This document shows, piece after piece, positions 1 through 7,138 of a stretch of DNA of 32,412 nucleotides. Source of the DNA: Candidatus Laterigemmans baculatus (GTDB taxonomy: Bacteria; Planctomycetota; Planctomycetia; Pirellulales; Pirellulaceae); the NCBI RefSeq assembly GCF_010367455.1, contig NZ_WRPR01000044.1, forward strand, positions 1 to 32,412. The letters are read 5' to 3'. The translations under genes and the position numbers were made by a program. Each line of letters opens with the position of its first letter. Position 1 is the stretch's first letter. Below the pieces are notes generated by a model. It did not search any database. It was not told the DNA's origin and saw only the letters and a list, made by a program, of their open reading frames with translations.

Positions 1-304
1 GGGGAAATCTAGAAGCCAAACATCTGTGTTATCCGAGCTATCTGCGGTTCAATTCCCCACCCTTCCTTCGTGCACGGAGAGGGAAGGACCGCGGATAGCA
101 GGGAGAACGCGGATGAAGGGGAAATCTAGAAGTCAAACATCCGTGTTATCCGAGCTATCTGCGGTTCGACTCCCCACCCTTCCTACACGCGCGGAAAGGG
201 AAGGACCGCGGATAGCACGGAGAACGCGGATGATGGGGAAACCTAGAAGTCAAACATCCGTGTTATCCGAGCTATCTGCGGTTCAATTCCCCACCCTTCC
301 TTCG
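1..304. repeat. 117-bp tandem repeat, about 2.6 units
   Basis: Two full 117-bp units (1-117 and 118-234) and a third partial unit (235 to about 304) lie head to tail with only a few substitutions. Each unit has a half containing the phrase tgttatccgagctatctgcg and a half containing ggatagcacggagaacgcgg. The array is open at the window edge and may extend left. Because 117 is divisible by three, the array stays open as a 119-codon reading frame (26-385) that encodes a repeated peptide. I read that frame as a by-product of the repeat and not as a gene. From 305 to 408 the sequence changes to phrases of the cttcgtgtctgtcgtgg type, and nothing else is recognisable before the lipoprotein gene. A degenerate inverted copy lies at 1451-1556. 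Confidence 0.9.
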
Positions 305-408
305 TGCTCTTCGTGTCTGTCGTGGTCCTCCGTCTTTCGGAATCCTCAGGCGTACAAGGGCGCGCATCGATTTCGTCAGAGCTAGCGATTTTGAAATCAA
401 GACAACAC

Positions 409-771
409 TCACGGTTGTCGCTCGAGCACGGCGGTCAGCTTGGAATCATCAGGGAGGCGCACCACTGTCGGCTTGTCGTATGAAACGCGCACCTGCTTTG
501 AGCAATCGCCCGCCGGCGAGCCCGTTGTCTCGATGGTCAGCAAGATGGCTCGATCGGTGATCTCGTCGACAATCCAGCGTTGACTCGACCGATTTCCATG
601 GCTGTCCTGCTCTCCCGATTCCGAAAGCACGCCGGTTCGCTCCACACGGTGAAGACCGCGAGAACCCCCAGCCGGCCCGTCCACGACAATCCGAAGCATC
701 GGCGCATCGGTGCTGGAACCGCTACACCCAAACAACAACCCACAAACCAGGAGAGAGGCGAGTCGATGCAT
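409..771 (-). CDS. Small predicted lipoprotein, unknown function
   Basis: The product is 120 residues. It opens with a short basic start, a hydrophobic stretch and a lipobox ending in LLFGC, so Cys16 should be the lipidated residue after signal peptidase II cleavage. The mature part is a small polar domain of about 100 residues with no motif I recognise. It looks beta-rich and ends in LTAVLERQP. A GGAG ribosome-binding site lies about 9 bases before the ATG, which supports this start. It is followed 3' by the tandem repeat array and lies downstream of the DUF1569 gene on the same strand, with only 39 bases between them. Both genes sit between inverted copies of the 117-bp repeat. The lipoprotein call is firm, the function is unknown. 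Confidence 0.7.
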   Translation of the reverse strand: MHRLASLLVCGLLFGCSGSSTDAPMLRIVVDGPAGGSRGLHRVERTGVLSESGEQDSHGNRSSQRWIVDEITDRAILLTIETTGSPAGDCSKQVRVSYDKPTVVRLPDDSKLTAVLERQP

Positions 772-810
772 GGCGTTTTCTCCAAGGCGCTGTTTGTGAG
801 CGGGCTATTG

Positions 811-1320
811 CTAGTGGGAGTCCGGGCTAGGCTCCGACGGCAAGACGTAGCTCAGATGATGCTCGGCGTGGCGCAGGTGAAGCTGCTCCCATTCTTCTGG
901 CGTGAGCTTGCCGAGCAGGGGACTGGGGGCTCGAGTTGGCTCAGCTCTTAGGCGTGCGATGGCGCGGCGCAGATGTTCTAACCCTTCGCTGTCGCTCACC
1001 GGCCCCTGCGGCACGAGCCGCGGGTCCGCGTCCGCCGGCCAGCGAAACCCGGCAGGCACGGGTCGGCGAAGGATCTGCTTGCGAAACGGCCGCAGGACGA
1101 CTCGCAGCGGCCAGGCGATGCGGGCCGGGACGCCGTCGATCGAGAACTCCATCCAAGTCGCCAAGTGGTCCAGAATCTGACCGAGCGACCAGTTCCCCAC
1201 GGTCTGTACACGCGACTGCGAGAGCCGCTCCCCCTCGCCGAGAATGTCTTCCAAGCTCTGAAACGCCAGTTGTCGTCGGCCCCGGGACGAGGGGCAGTTA
1301 ATCGTTTTGTCGGTCCTCAT
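811..1320 (-). CDS. DUF1569 / DinB-like protein
   Basis: The product is 169 residues and resembles the DUF1569 family of the DinB/YfiT-like four-helix-bundle superfamily. The motif NWSLGQILDHLATWMEF is the typical first metal-site helix, and HLRHAEHHLSYVLP near the C-terminus supplies the second histidine-rich helix. Proteins of this fold often bind a divalent metal and include thiol-dependent transferases, but no substrate can be given here. The open frame continues 57 codons further upstream to 1491. That extension runs through an interspersed repeat and contains low-quality sequence, so I chose the ATG at 1318-1320, which has a GGCGGGA-like ribosome-binding site. The family length of about 150-170 residues agrees. 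The gene is followed by a small lipoprotein gene on the same strand. Confidence 0.75.
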   Translation of the reverse strand: MRTDKTINCPSSRGRRQLAFQSLEDILGEGERLSQSRVQTVGNWSLGQILDHLATWMEFSIDGVPARIAWPLRVVLRPFRKQILRRPVPAGFRWPADADPRLVPQGPVSDSEGLEHLRRAIARLRAEPTRAPSPLLGKLTPEEWEQLHLRHAEHHLSYVLPSEPSPDSH

Positions 1321-1685
1321 GCGTTTCCCGCCTGTCGAATCAATCCGAACTCGCTCCTGCGTCTGGCACTCCAGGCTGAGCTTTAGCTTTTGCCCTCTAC
1401 GAATCGTAACCTGTCGATTGAATAGCCGCGAAGGGCACGAAGAGCGCGAAGGAAAAGTGGGGAGCTGAACCAAGGATAGCGCAGACAACACAGATTCTGG
1501 ACTTCTCCGTTTTCATCCGCGTTCTCCGTGCTATCCGCGATCTTCCCTTTCCGTGCTTTTTCGTGTCCTTCCGTGGCCACCATTCGTTTGATTCGTATCA
1601 TTCGTGGTTGTTTCCCCGGCCAGGATCTCCACATCGCTTCCGTTCGAGCAGCAGCTCTTATCCTGACAGCAGGAAGGAGCCAACG
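1321..1685. other. Divergent intergenic region with mosaic repeats
   Basis: This gap separates the DUF1569 gene (-) from the XPB helicase gene (+), so promoters for both should lie here, though I cannot place either confidently. Most of it is repeat-derived. 1428-1452 has the phrase ccgcgaagggcacgaagagc, 1451-1556 is an inverted degenerate copy of the left-edge 117-bp unit, and 1552-1610 carries cgtgctttttcgtgtccttc-type phrases like those at 303-335. Near 1670-1682 an AGGAAGGAG ribosome-binding site serves the helicase gene. Confidence 0.6.
1451..1556 (-). repeat. Inverted degenerate copy of the 117-bp repeat
   Basis: Read on the minus strand, this stretch follows the 117-bp unit at 1-304 nearly end to end, but in the opposite orientation. 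The segment with gtggggagctgaacc corresponds to the unit's gtggggaattgaacc on its complement. The segment tttcatccgcgttctccgtg corresponds to ttcatccgcgttctccctgc. Together with the array at 1-304 it forms inverted flanks around a block of about 1.1 kb that carries the lipoprotein and DUF1569 genes. Confidence 0.75.
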
Positions 1686-3248
1686 ATGAGGAACCCGGGT
1701 AGGATGGAGAAACTGCCTTTCTTTCCCTTCGCTCGATCCCTTCGCCTCCTGATGCCTGCGTTTCCCGCCCCGCCTTGCCCCGAGGATGCCCCGGTTTGCC
1801 TCAGTTTCCACGAGGGGACGTTGCGGCTGCGAGGGCTCCGGCCACGGGCCGTGCAGCGGATTTTTGGCGAAGCGGGCGAGCCCCAGGTGGCGGGGAAGGC
1901 GGAGCAGGCGGACGATGGGCCCGAGTGGGTTTTTGATGACCGGGACGATTGCTTTCGCACTGATGCGGTCCATTATCGGCAAGTTGTTGCGCGGCTTCAC
2001 GCGGGCCTTGCCAGTGGGTTCCGCGATGAGGTGCCGCAGTGGACGGCGATCGACTTGACGCTGCGGCGGGAGTCTCCGCAGGCCCTGCAGCTCCGCCCTG
2101 ATCAGCTGCAAGCGACCGAGGCTTGGGTTGCCGGCGGCCGCCAGGGAGTAATCGTGATGCCCACGGGAACGGGCAAAACGGTAGTGGCAATCGAGCTGAT
2201 GATCCGCGCGGGGACCAGCACGCTCGTCGTCGCCCCGATCCGCGACCTGATGTACCAGTGGCACCAGCGGTTGTTGTCGGCGACCGGCATCGACGCTGGG
2301 ATCATCGGCGACGGGGTGCATCGCGTGAGCCCGATCAGCGTGACGACTTACGACAGCGCGGCGATCCATGGGCCGCGGTTGGGAAACCGGTTTGGGCTCA
2401 TCATCTTCGACGAGGTGCATCATCTGCATGGTGCATGGCGGACCGACGCAGCGCGGATGTCGGCTGCACCGCTGCGTCTCGGACTGACCGCCACTCCCCC
2501 GGCTGATCCCGAGCGGCTGCAGGAACTCCGCGAGTCGGTCGGCCCGACCGTGTACAGCCAAGCGATCACCGCCGCTCGCGGTCAGACGCTGGCGGACTAT
2601 CGCATCAAGCGGATCGCGGTCCATTTGGAAGCGGAGATGCGGGATCGCTACCGCAGTCTCGCGGCGCACGTCCAGCGGTTTGTAGCGGACCGCCGGGAAC
2701 TCGACCCCAAATTCCGCTGGGAGCAAATCTTCAAGCTCACCGCGACCGATCCGGAAGCCCGCCGCTGTCTACGTGCGTATCGGCTGAAACGGCGGATCGA
2801 AGAGCGGGCGAGCGAAAAGCTGCGGGTGCTCGAAGACCTCTTTCGGCTCCACGCTGGCGAGCCGGTGCTGGTGTTCGTCGGCTCCAACGCGATGGCCCGC
2901 GACGTCTCGATGCGGTTCCTGATTCCCTGCCTGCTGAGCCACTGCGGGAAGCGCGAGCGTGCCGACCTGCTGAGCGGGCTTGCCAAGGGCCGCTATCCCG
3001 CCTTGGTTGCCAACCGCGTCCTGGACGAGGGAGTCGATTTGCCCGCGGTCAACGTCGCGATCGTGATCGGCGGATCGGCCAGCAGCCGGCAAGCGACGCA
3101 GCGGCTCGGACGTGTGCTGCGCAAAGGACGCGGCGACGAAGCGATTTTGTACGAGGTCGTCACCGCCGATACCGCGGAGGTGCAGCGGAGCCGGACCCGC
3201 CGACGAACCGCAGCCTTCAAGAAAAGCGACACGGCGAAGCGATGCTGA
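1686..3248 (+). CDS. XPB/ERCC3-type superfamily 2 DNA helicase
   Basis: The product is 520 residues, an SF2 helicase of the XPB (Rad25/ERCC3) type expected to unwind DNA 3' to 5' with ATP. Walker A is MPTGTGKT (about 158-165), the DEVH box is at 242-245, motif III is LTATPP (267-272), and motif VI is QRLGRVLR (472-479). The N-terminal 130 residues fit a DNA-recognition-like region, and a basic tail follows motif VI, as in XPB. The ATG at 1686 has a strong AGGAAGGAG ribosome-binding site. The frame reaches 1563, but that part is repeat-derived. The last 7 bases overlap the next gene, which encodes the XPB partner nuclease Bax1, and this pairing strongly supports the call over a generic DEAD/DEAH helicase. 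XPB-Bax1 is known from archaea as a helicase-nuclease for DNA repair, and a similar repair role here is an inference. Confidence 0.88.
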   Translation: MRNPGRMEKLPFFPFARSLRLLMPAFPAPPCPEDAPVCLSFHEGTLRLRGLRPRAVQRIFGEAGEPQVAGKAEQADDGPEWVFDDRDDCFRTDAVHYRQVVARLHAGLASGFRDEVPQWTAIDLTLRRESPQALQLRPDQLQATEAWVAGGRQGVIVMPTGTGKTVVAIELMIRAGTSTLVVAPIRDLMYQWHQRLLSATGIDAGIIGDGVHRVSPISVTTYDSAAIHGPRLGNRFGLIIFDEVHHLHGAWRTDAARMSAAPLRLGLTATPPADPERLQELRESVGPTVYSQAITAARGQTLADYRIKRIAVHLEAEMRDRYRSLAAHVQRFVADRRELDPKFRWEQIFKLTATDPEARRCLRAYRLKRRIEERASEKLRVLEDLFRLHAGEPVLVFVGSNAMARDVSMRFLIPCLLSHCGKRERADLLSGLAKGRYPALVANRVLDEGVDLPAVNVAIVIGGSASSRQATQRLGRVLRKGRGDEAILYEVVTADTAEVQRSRTRRRTAAFKKSDTAKRC

Positions 3249-4471
3249 CTAGCGCGCAGTGCATCGTCGAGTATGACTTTGCGCGGCGGCTCGCGGTCCC
3301 GGACCGATTGAGTCGCAAGCGAGACGAGCGCTACCTCCGCGCCGCAGCCCGGCTGCTGGCCATTTACCGCCGCGGCGTCGGCAGCCCACGAGGCGAGCTT
3401 CACCGCCGCGTGGGGCGGGTCCTCGAAGCATTTGACGACTGTCCGCCTCGCCGCGTCGCCGCCTTCTGCAAGCTGCTCGACGATGCCTCCAGCTTTGCCT
3501 CCGCCGGCCGCAGCGCGGCGGAGCTTCGCCGCCGCGTCTTCTCGCTCGCCGCCGATCGGCATCCGCTAGTCACTCGCCCCGAAGGCATCTTCGAATCCAC
3601 TCTCGAGCAAGCCCACCGAGAGATCGCGGCAGAGCTCGGCCGATCTTGGCAGGAGATCGAGGCCAACCTGTTTGCCGATGTGATCGAATTGCAGCGTCTG
3701 CAAGCATTCGATAGCGATTGGCAACCAGCGGAGCTGTTGGCCGCTTATAATGTGGCCCAAACCCAGGCCTTGCTATACCGTGCGGTGCGGATGACGGTGA
3801 CTGCCAGCGAAGACATGAAGACCATTCTGCGGCACGCAAAGCTGGCCGGGCTCATGCATGAGATTCGCCGACTTGAAGACGGGCGTTACTGGTTCATTTT
3901 CGATGGCCCTGCATCGGCGCTACGAAATACGTCGAGGTATGGCGTTCGTTTCGCAAGGATGATTCCGAAACTACTCAGCTGCCAAGGCTGGCAGTTGCAA
4001 GCCACCATCGCCGGCCCACGCAATCAGTTTCTTGAGTTCCGCTTGTCGCCCGACGATCGACTCCGAAGCCCGCTCGCTGCTCCCGAACCGTTCGACTCGA
4101 CGCTCGAAGCGGAGATCGTGGAGCGTTGGCATGCAGCGACTCCCGATGGCTGGCGACTGGAGCGAGAGAGCGAGATCTTGCATCGCGGCCAGCAGGTCTT
4201 TACTCCTGACTTCGTGCTGCGCCGGGAGGGAGACGATTCGCCGATCTATGTCGAGCTGGTGGGTTATTGGACACCCGAGTATCTCGACGAGAAGCGAAAT
4301 CAACTGCAACAATTCGCTTCGCACCGCTGGATATTGATCGTCACGAAAAGCAATTCAAAATTTACCGAGCGAGCTCAACTTCCCACCTTGCAACTCACGG
4401 GAACATTCAAGCCCACGGAGTTGGTCGAGCTTGCTACGACCTATTACGCGTCTCGCACCTTGGAGCGATGA
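3242..4471 (+). CDS. Bax1-like nuclease (DUF790), partner of XPB helicase
   Basis: The product is 409 residues and matches the DUF790/Bax1 family in length and layout. It begins MLTSAQCIVEYDFARRLAVP, typical of the family start, followed by a helical middle. The C-terminal nuclease-like domain has FTPDFVLRR (Pro-Asp at about 322-323) and then YVELVGYWTPEYLDEKR (Glu338, Lys351). This is the PD-(D/E)xK-like arrangement with the family's signature V-G-Y/F-W-T-P-E-Y. In archaea Bax1 binds XPB and cuts DNA near the junction that XPB opens. The ATG overlaps the helicase stop by 7 bases and the TGA overlaps the next ATG by 4 bases, so translational coupling with both neighbours is likely. It could act alone, but tight linkage to the helicase argues for a complex. 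Confidence 0.88.
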   Translation: MLTSAQCIVEYDFARRLAVPDRLSRKRDERYLRAAARLLAIYRRGVGSPRGELHRRVGRVLEAFDDCPPRRVAAFCKLLDDASSFASAGRSAAELRRRVFSLAADRHPLVTRPEGIFESTLEQAHREIAAELGRSWQEIEANLFADVIELQRLQAFDSDWQPAELLAAYNVAQTQALLYRAVRMTVTASEDMKTILRHAKLAGLMHEIRRLEDGRYWFIFDGPASALRNTSRYGVRFARMIPKLLSCQGWQLQATIAGPRNQFLEFRLSPDDRLRSPLAAPEPFDSTLEAEIVERWHAATPDGWRLERESEILHRGQQVFTPDFVLRREGDDSPIYVELVGYWTPEYLDEKRNQLQQFASHRWILIVTKSNSKFTERAQLPTLQLTGTFKPTELVELATTYYASRTLER

Positions 4472-6045
4472 TGAGAATTTTGCTTTTGCTACTGGCGTTC
4501 GTTTCGTTCGCGTCGTTCTTCTCCGAGCGGGGGATGGCCGACGAACCGAATACCGCGAATCGGCTTCCCAACATCCTGGTGGTGCTGGCCGACGACTTGG
4601 GCTTTGGCGACGTCTCTTGCAACAATCCCCGGTCGAAAATTCCCACCCCGCATGTGGCTCGACTGGCCGAGGAAGGGATGCGATTCGTCGATGCCCACAC
4701 TCCGTCGGCCGTCTGCACGCCCACGCGGTACGGGTTGCTCACCGGACGCTACTGCTGGCGGACGCGGCTCACCGAGCGCGTGCTCGACGGTTTCGATCCG
4801 CCGCTGATCGAGCCCGATCGGGTGACGGTGGCTTCGCTGCTTCGCGAGCAGGGCTACGCCACGGCCTGCATCGGCAAGTGGCACCTGGGGATGCAGTGGA
4901 CCGACTGCGACGGGGAACCGGTTCCCGCGGTGCCCACCGATCGCCGCGGACCGCCTCGCGGTGGCCTGGAAGTCGATTACACGGTGCCGCTCGCGGGTGG
5001 TCCGACCGCGGTCGGCTTTGACCGCTACTTTGGAATCTCCGCTTCGCTGAACATGTCCCCTTTTTGCTATCTCGAGAATGACCGGCCGCACCGGCTCCCG
5101 GTATTGCCTCAGCCGAGAATGCGCGACGCGAATTTCATGGCGGTCGACGAAGGAGTGCGGTCACCCGATTTCACTATCCACGGCGTGATGCCGCGACTGG
5201 CAGGTGAAGCGATCGGCTTCATCGAGCAGCACGTGGCCAGCCATCCCAATCAGCCTTTCTTCCTCTACACCGCGCTCACTTCGCCGCACCTGCCGGTCGT
5301 CACCAATGCAGAATATCGTGGCAAAAGCGAGGCGGGAGAGTATGGAGATTTTGTGGTCGAAACCGATGCGTTCTTGGGAGCGATGCTCGAGACGCTCGAC
5401 CGCACGGGGCTGGCCGACAATACTCTGGTGATCTTCACCTCCGACAACGGAGGTCTCTATCACTACTGGCAAGCCCAAGAAACCGATGACGTCGCCCATT
5501 ATAAGATTCGTGGGCGGGCCGCGTACATCCGCGAATTCGAGCATCAGAGTAACGCTCATCTGCGCGGCACGAAGGCCGACATCTGGGAAGGTGGGCACCG
5601 CGTTCCGTTTATCGTTCGCTGGCCGGGACACACACCCGCCGGTGCCGTGAGTGAGCAGCTCGTGGAGCTGACCGATCTAATTGCCACCGCCGCGGCCATC
5701 GTGGGAGTCGAGCTGCCACCGGGAGCCGGTCCCGACAGCCGTAACATTTTGCCGGCGCTGCTCGAGTCCGAGCCTGACGAGCCGGTGCGAGAATTTTCGA
5801 TCCACCATTCCCTGTGGGGCGAGTTCGCGATTCGTCAGGGTCCCTGGAAGTTGATTCCCAGCCGAGGCTCCGGCGGGTTTACCGTTCCGCGGGAGCTGGA
5901 CCCGGAAACCGAGGGCGGTCCGCTTGGCCAGCTCTACCATTTGGAATCGGATCCCTCGGAGACGACCAACTTGTATGACGATCATCCCGAAGTTGTCGCC
6001 CGGCTCGGCGAGCTGCTGAAAACCGTTCAGACCAACGGCAGCTAA
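4468..6045 (+). CDS. Secreted sulfatase, arylsulfatase family, Cys-type
   Basis: The product is 525 residues, a family S1 sulfatase that hydrolyses sulfate esters, probably of a polysaccharide. A signal peptide (MMRILLLLLAFVSFASFFSE) predicts export. Metal-binding ADD lies at 41-43. The sulfatase signature CTPTR starts at Cys83, which must be converted to formylglycine by a separate maturation enzyme. GKWHLG follows at about 136-141, SPHLP supplies an active-site histidine, and TSDNGG has Asp326 and Asn327. The substrate cannot be read from the sequence. The frame is open back to 4267 inside bax1, but the paired ATGs at 4468 and 4471 sit at the signal peptide. The first overlaps the bax1 stop as ATGA, so a start at 4471 is an equal alternative. 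The 3' end collides with the convergent oxidoreductase gene, and the two stop codons overlap. Confidence 0.92.
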   Translation: MMRILLLLLAFVSFASFFSERGMADEPNTANRLPNILVVLADDLGFGDVSCNNPRSKIPTPHVARLAEEGMRFVDAHTPSAVCTPTRYGLLTGRYCWRTRLTERVLDGFDPPLIEPDRVTVASLLREQGYATACIGKWHLGMQWTDCDGEPVPAVPTDRRGPPRGGLEVDYTVPLAGGPTAVGFDRYFGISASLNMSPFCYLENDRPHRLPVLPQPRMRDANFMAVDEGVRSPDFTIHGVMPRLAGEAIGFIEQHVASHPNQPFFLYTALTSPHLPVVTNAEYRGKSEAGEYGDFVVETDAFLGAMLETLDRTGLADNTLVIFTSDNGGLYHYWQAQETDDVAHYKIRGRAAYIREFEHQSNAHLRGTKADIWEGGHRVPFIVRWPGHTPAGAVSEQLVELTDLIATAAAIVGVELPPGAGPDSRNILPALLESEPDEPVREFSIHHSLWGEFAIRQGPWKLIPSRGSGGFTVPRELDPETEGGPLGQLYHLESDPSETTNLYDDHPEVVARLGELLKTVQTNGS

Positions 6046-7103
6046 TCGGCGGTGTGGGCGGTGTGGGCGGTGTGGGCGGTGGGATCGTGGCCGACGCGGA
6101 TAATTTTCTTGCCAAAGTTTTCGCCTCGAAGCAGCCCGATCAGCTCGCCCGGAGCGTTTTCCAAACCGTCGGTGATATCCTCGCGGTATTTGATTCGGCC
6201 CTCCTGCAGCCAGCCGCTGACGTCCGCGCGGAACTGCGGCGTTTGATCGGCAAAATCGCTGACGATAAACCCGCGGAAGGCGAGCCGCTTGCTGAGAATC
6301 GCGTGCATCAATAACGGCAGCCGATCGGGCCCTTCCGGCAATCCGGTCGCGTTGTAGTGAGCGATCAACCCGCACACCGGGATGCGGGCAAACCGATTCA
6401 GCAGCGGGAGTACCGCGTCAAAAACGGCTCCACCGACATTCTCAAAATAGACATCGATTCCCGTCGGACAGACCTCCCGCAATCGCTCTTCCAACCCTTC
6501 CGCACGATGGTCCAGGCAGTCATCGAAGCCGAGTTCCTCTTTGACGAACCGGCATTTCTCGGCTCCACCTGCGATCCCGATCACGCGGCAGCCTTTGATC
6601 CGAGCGATCTGCCCCACCACCGAGCCGACCGCGCCCGAAGCAGCGGCGACGACGAGCGTCTCGGCCGGCCGCGGCTGGCCGATCGTCAATAGTCCGGTGT
6701 AGGCGGTCAGCCCCGGCATCCCCAGTACACCGAGCCCGTAAGAAATCGGCCCCAGCTTGGGATCGAATTTTTCGACGCCGCTGCCATCGGAAATTGCATA
6801 CTCCTGCCAACCGAGCGGAGCGATGACGATATCGCCCGCTGCGAATCCCCGAAGCTTCGACTCGACGACTTCGCCCACCGCCCCGCCTTCCATCACCTGC
6901 CCGATCTCGAGCGGCGGCGCGTACGACTCGCCCGCATTCATCCGGCCCCGCATGTACGGGTCGAGGGAGAGATAGATCGTGCGAAGCAGCATCTGCCCTG
7001 AACCGCAGCTGGGCACTTCACATTCGACCAACTCAAAATCGTCGGCCGTCGGTTCCCCTTGGGGGCGGGCGGCTAGGCGAATCTGACGGTTCTTCTCAGG
7101 CAT
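6042..7103 (-). CDS. NADPH-dependent MDR oxidoreductase (CurA / LTB4DH-like)
   Basis: The product is 353 residues, a zinc-independent medium-chain reductase of the prostaglandin/leukotriene B4 reductase and curcumin reductase (CurA) group, which reduces alkenal or alkenone double bonds with NADPH. It has the family motif LSLDPYMRGRM (45-55), GMPGLTAYTGL (128-138) and the Rossmann motif AASGAVGSVVG (154-164). ENVGG follows, then HAILSKRLAFRGFIV. The true substrate is unknown. I chose the ATG at 7103, which has a GGAG about 9 bases upstream. A GTG at 7142 would overlap the esterase stop as GTGA and would add 13 residues, so that start is also possible. The last residues, TAHTAHTAHTAD, are encoded by a 9-bp tandem repeat and extend past the expected end. 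The stop overlaps the sulfatase stop on the other strand. Confidence 0.9.
   Translation of the reverse strand: MPEKNRQIRLAARPQGEPTADDFELVECEVPSCGSGQMLLRTIYLSLDPYMRGRMNAGESYAPPLEIGQVMEGGAVGEVVESKLRGFAAGDIVIAPLGWQEYAISDGSGVEKFDPKLGPISYGLGVLGMPGLTAYTGLLTIGQPRPAETLVVAAASGAVGSVVGQIARIKGCRVIGIAGGAEKCRFVKEELGFDDCLDHRAEGLEERLREVCPTGIDVYFENVGGAVFDAVLPLLNRFARIPVCGLIAHYNATGLPEGPDRLPLLMHAILSKRLAFRGFIVSDFADQTPQFRADVSGWLQEGRIKYREDITDGLENAPGELIGLLRGENFGKKIIRVGHDPTAHTAHTAHTAD
6048..6083. repeat. 9-bp tandem repeat at a convergent gene junction
   Basis: Four units of ggcggtgtg (the last one ggcggtggg) lie immediately after the sulfatase stop and inside the last codons of the convergent oxidoreductase gene. 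There they encode a repeated Ala-His-Thr tail. The unit length keeps the oxidoreductase frame intact. Confidence 0.9.
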
Positions 7104-7138
7104 CGGTTGCGACTCCGGTTCTTGGCGGCTCAATCCAC

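Noticed and set aside
26-385. 119-codon open frame in the left repeat array
   Set aside because: It is coded by a 117-bp repeat that is a multiple of three, has no ribosome-binding site or domain, and the same words occur in both orientations in non-coding gaps.
1318-1491. N-terminal extension of the DUF1569 gene
   Set aside because: It runs through the inverted 117-bp repeat, and the family length fits a start at 1320.
1383-2726. 447-codon frame on the minus strand opposite the helicase
   Set aside because: It is antisense to clear helicase motifs, is Arg/Pro-rich, and reflects high GC.
4267-4467. Longer start for the sulfatase
   Set aside because: It would overlap bax1 by about 200 bases and bury the signal peptide inside the protein.
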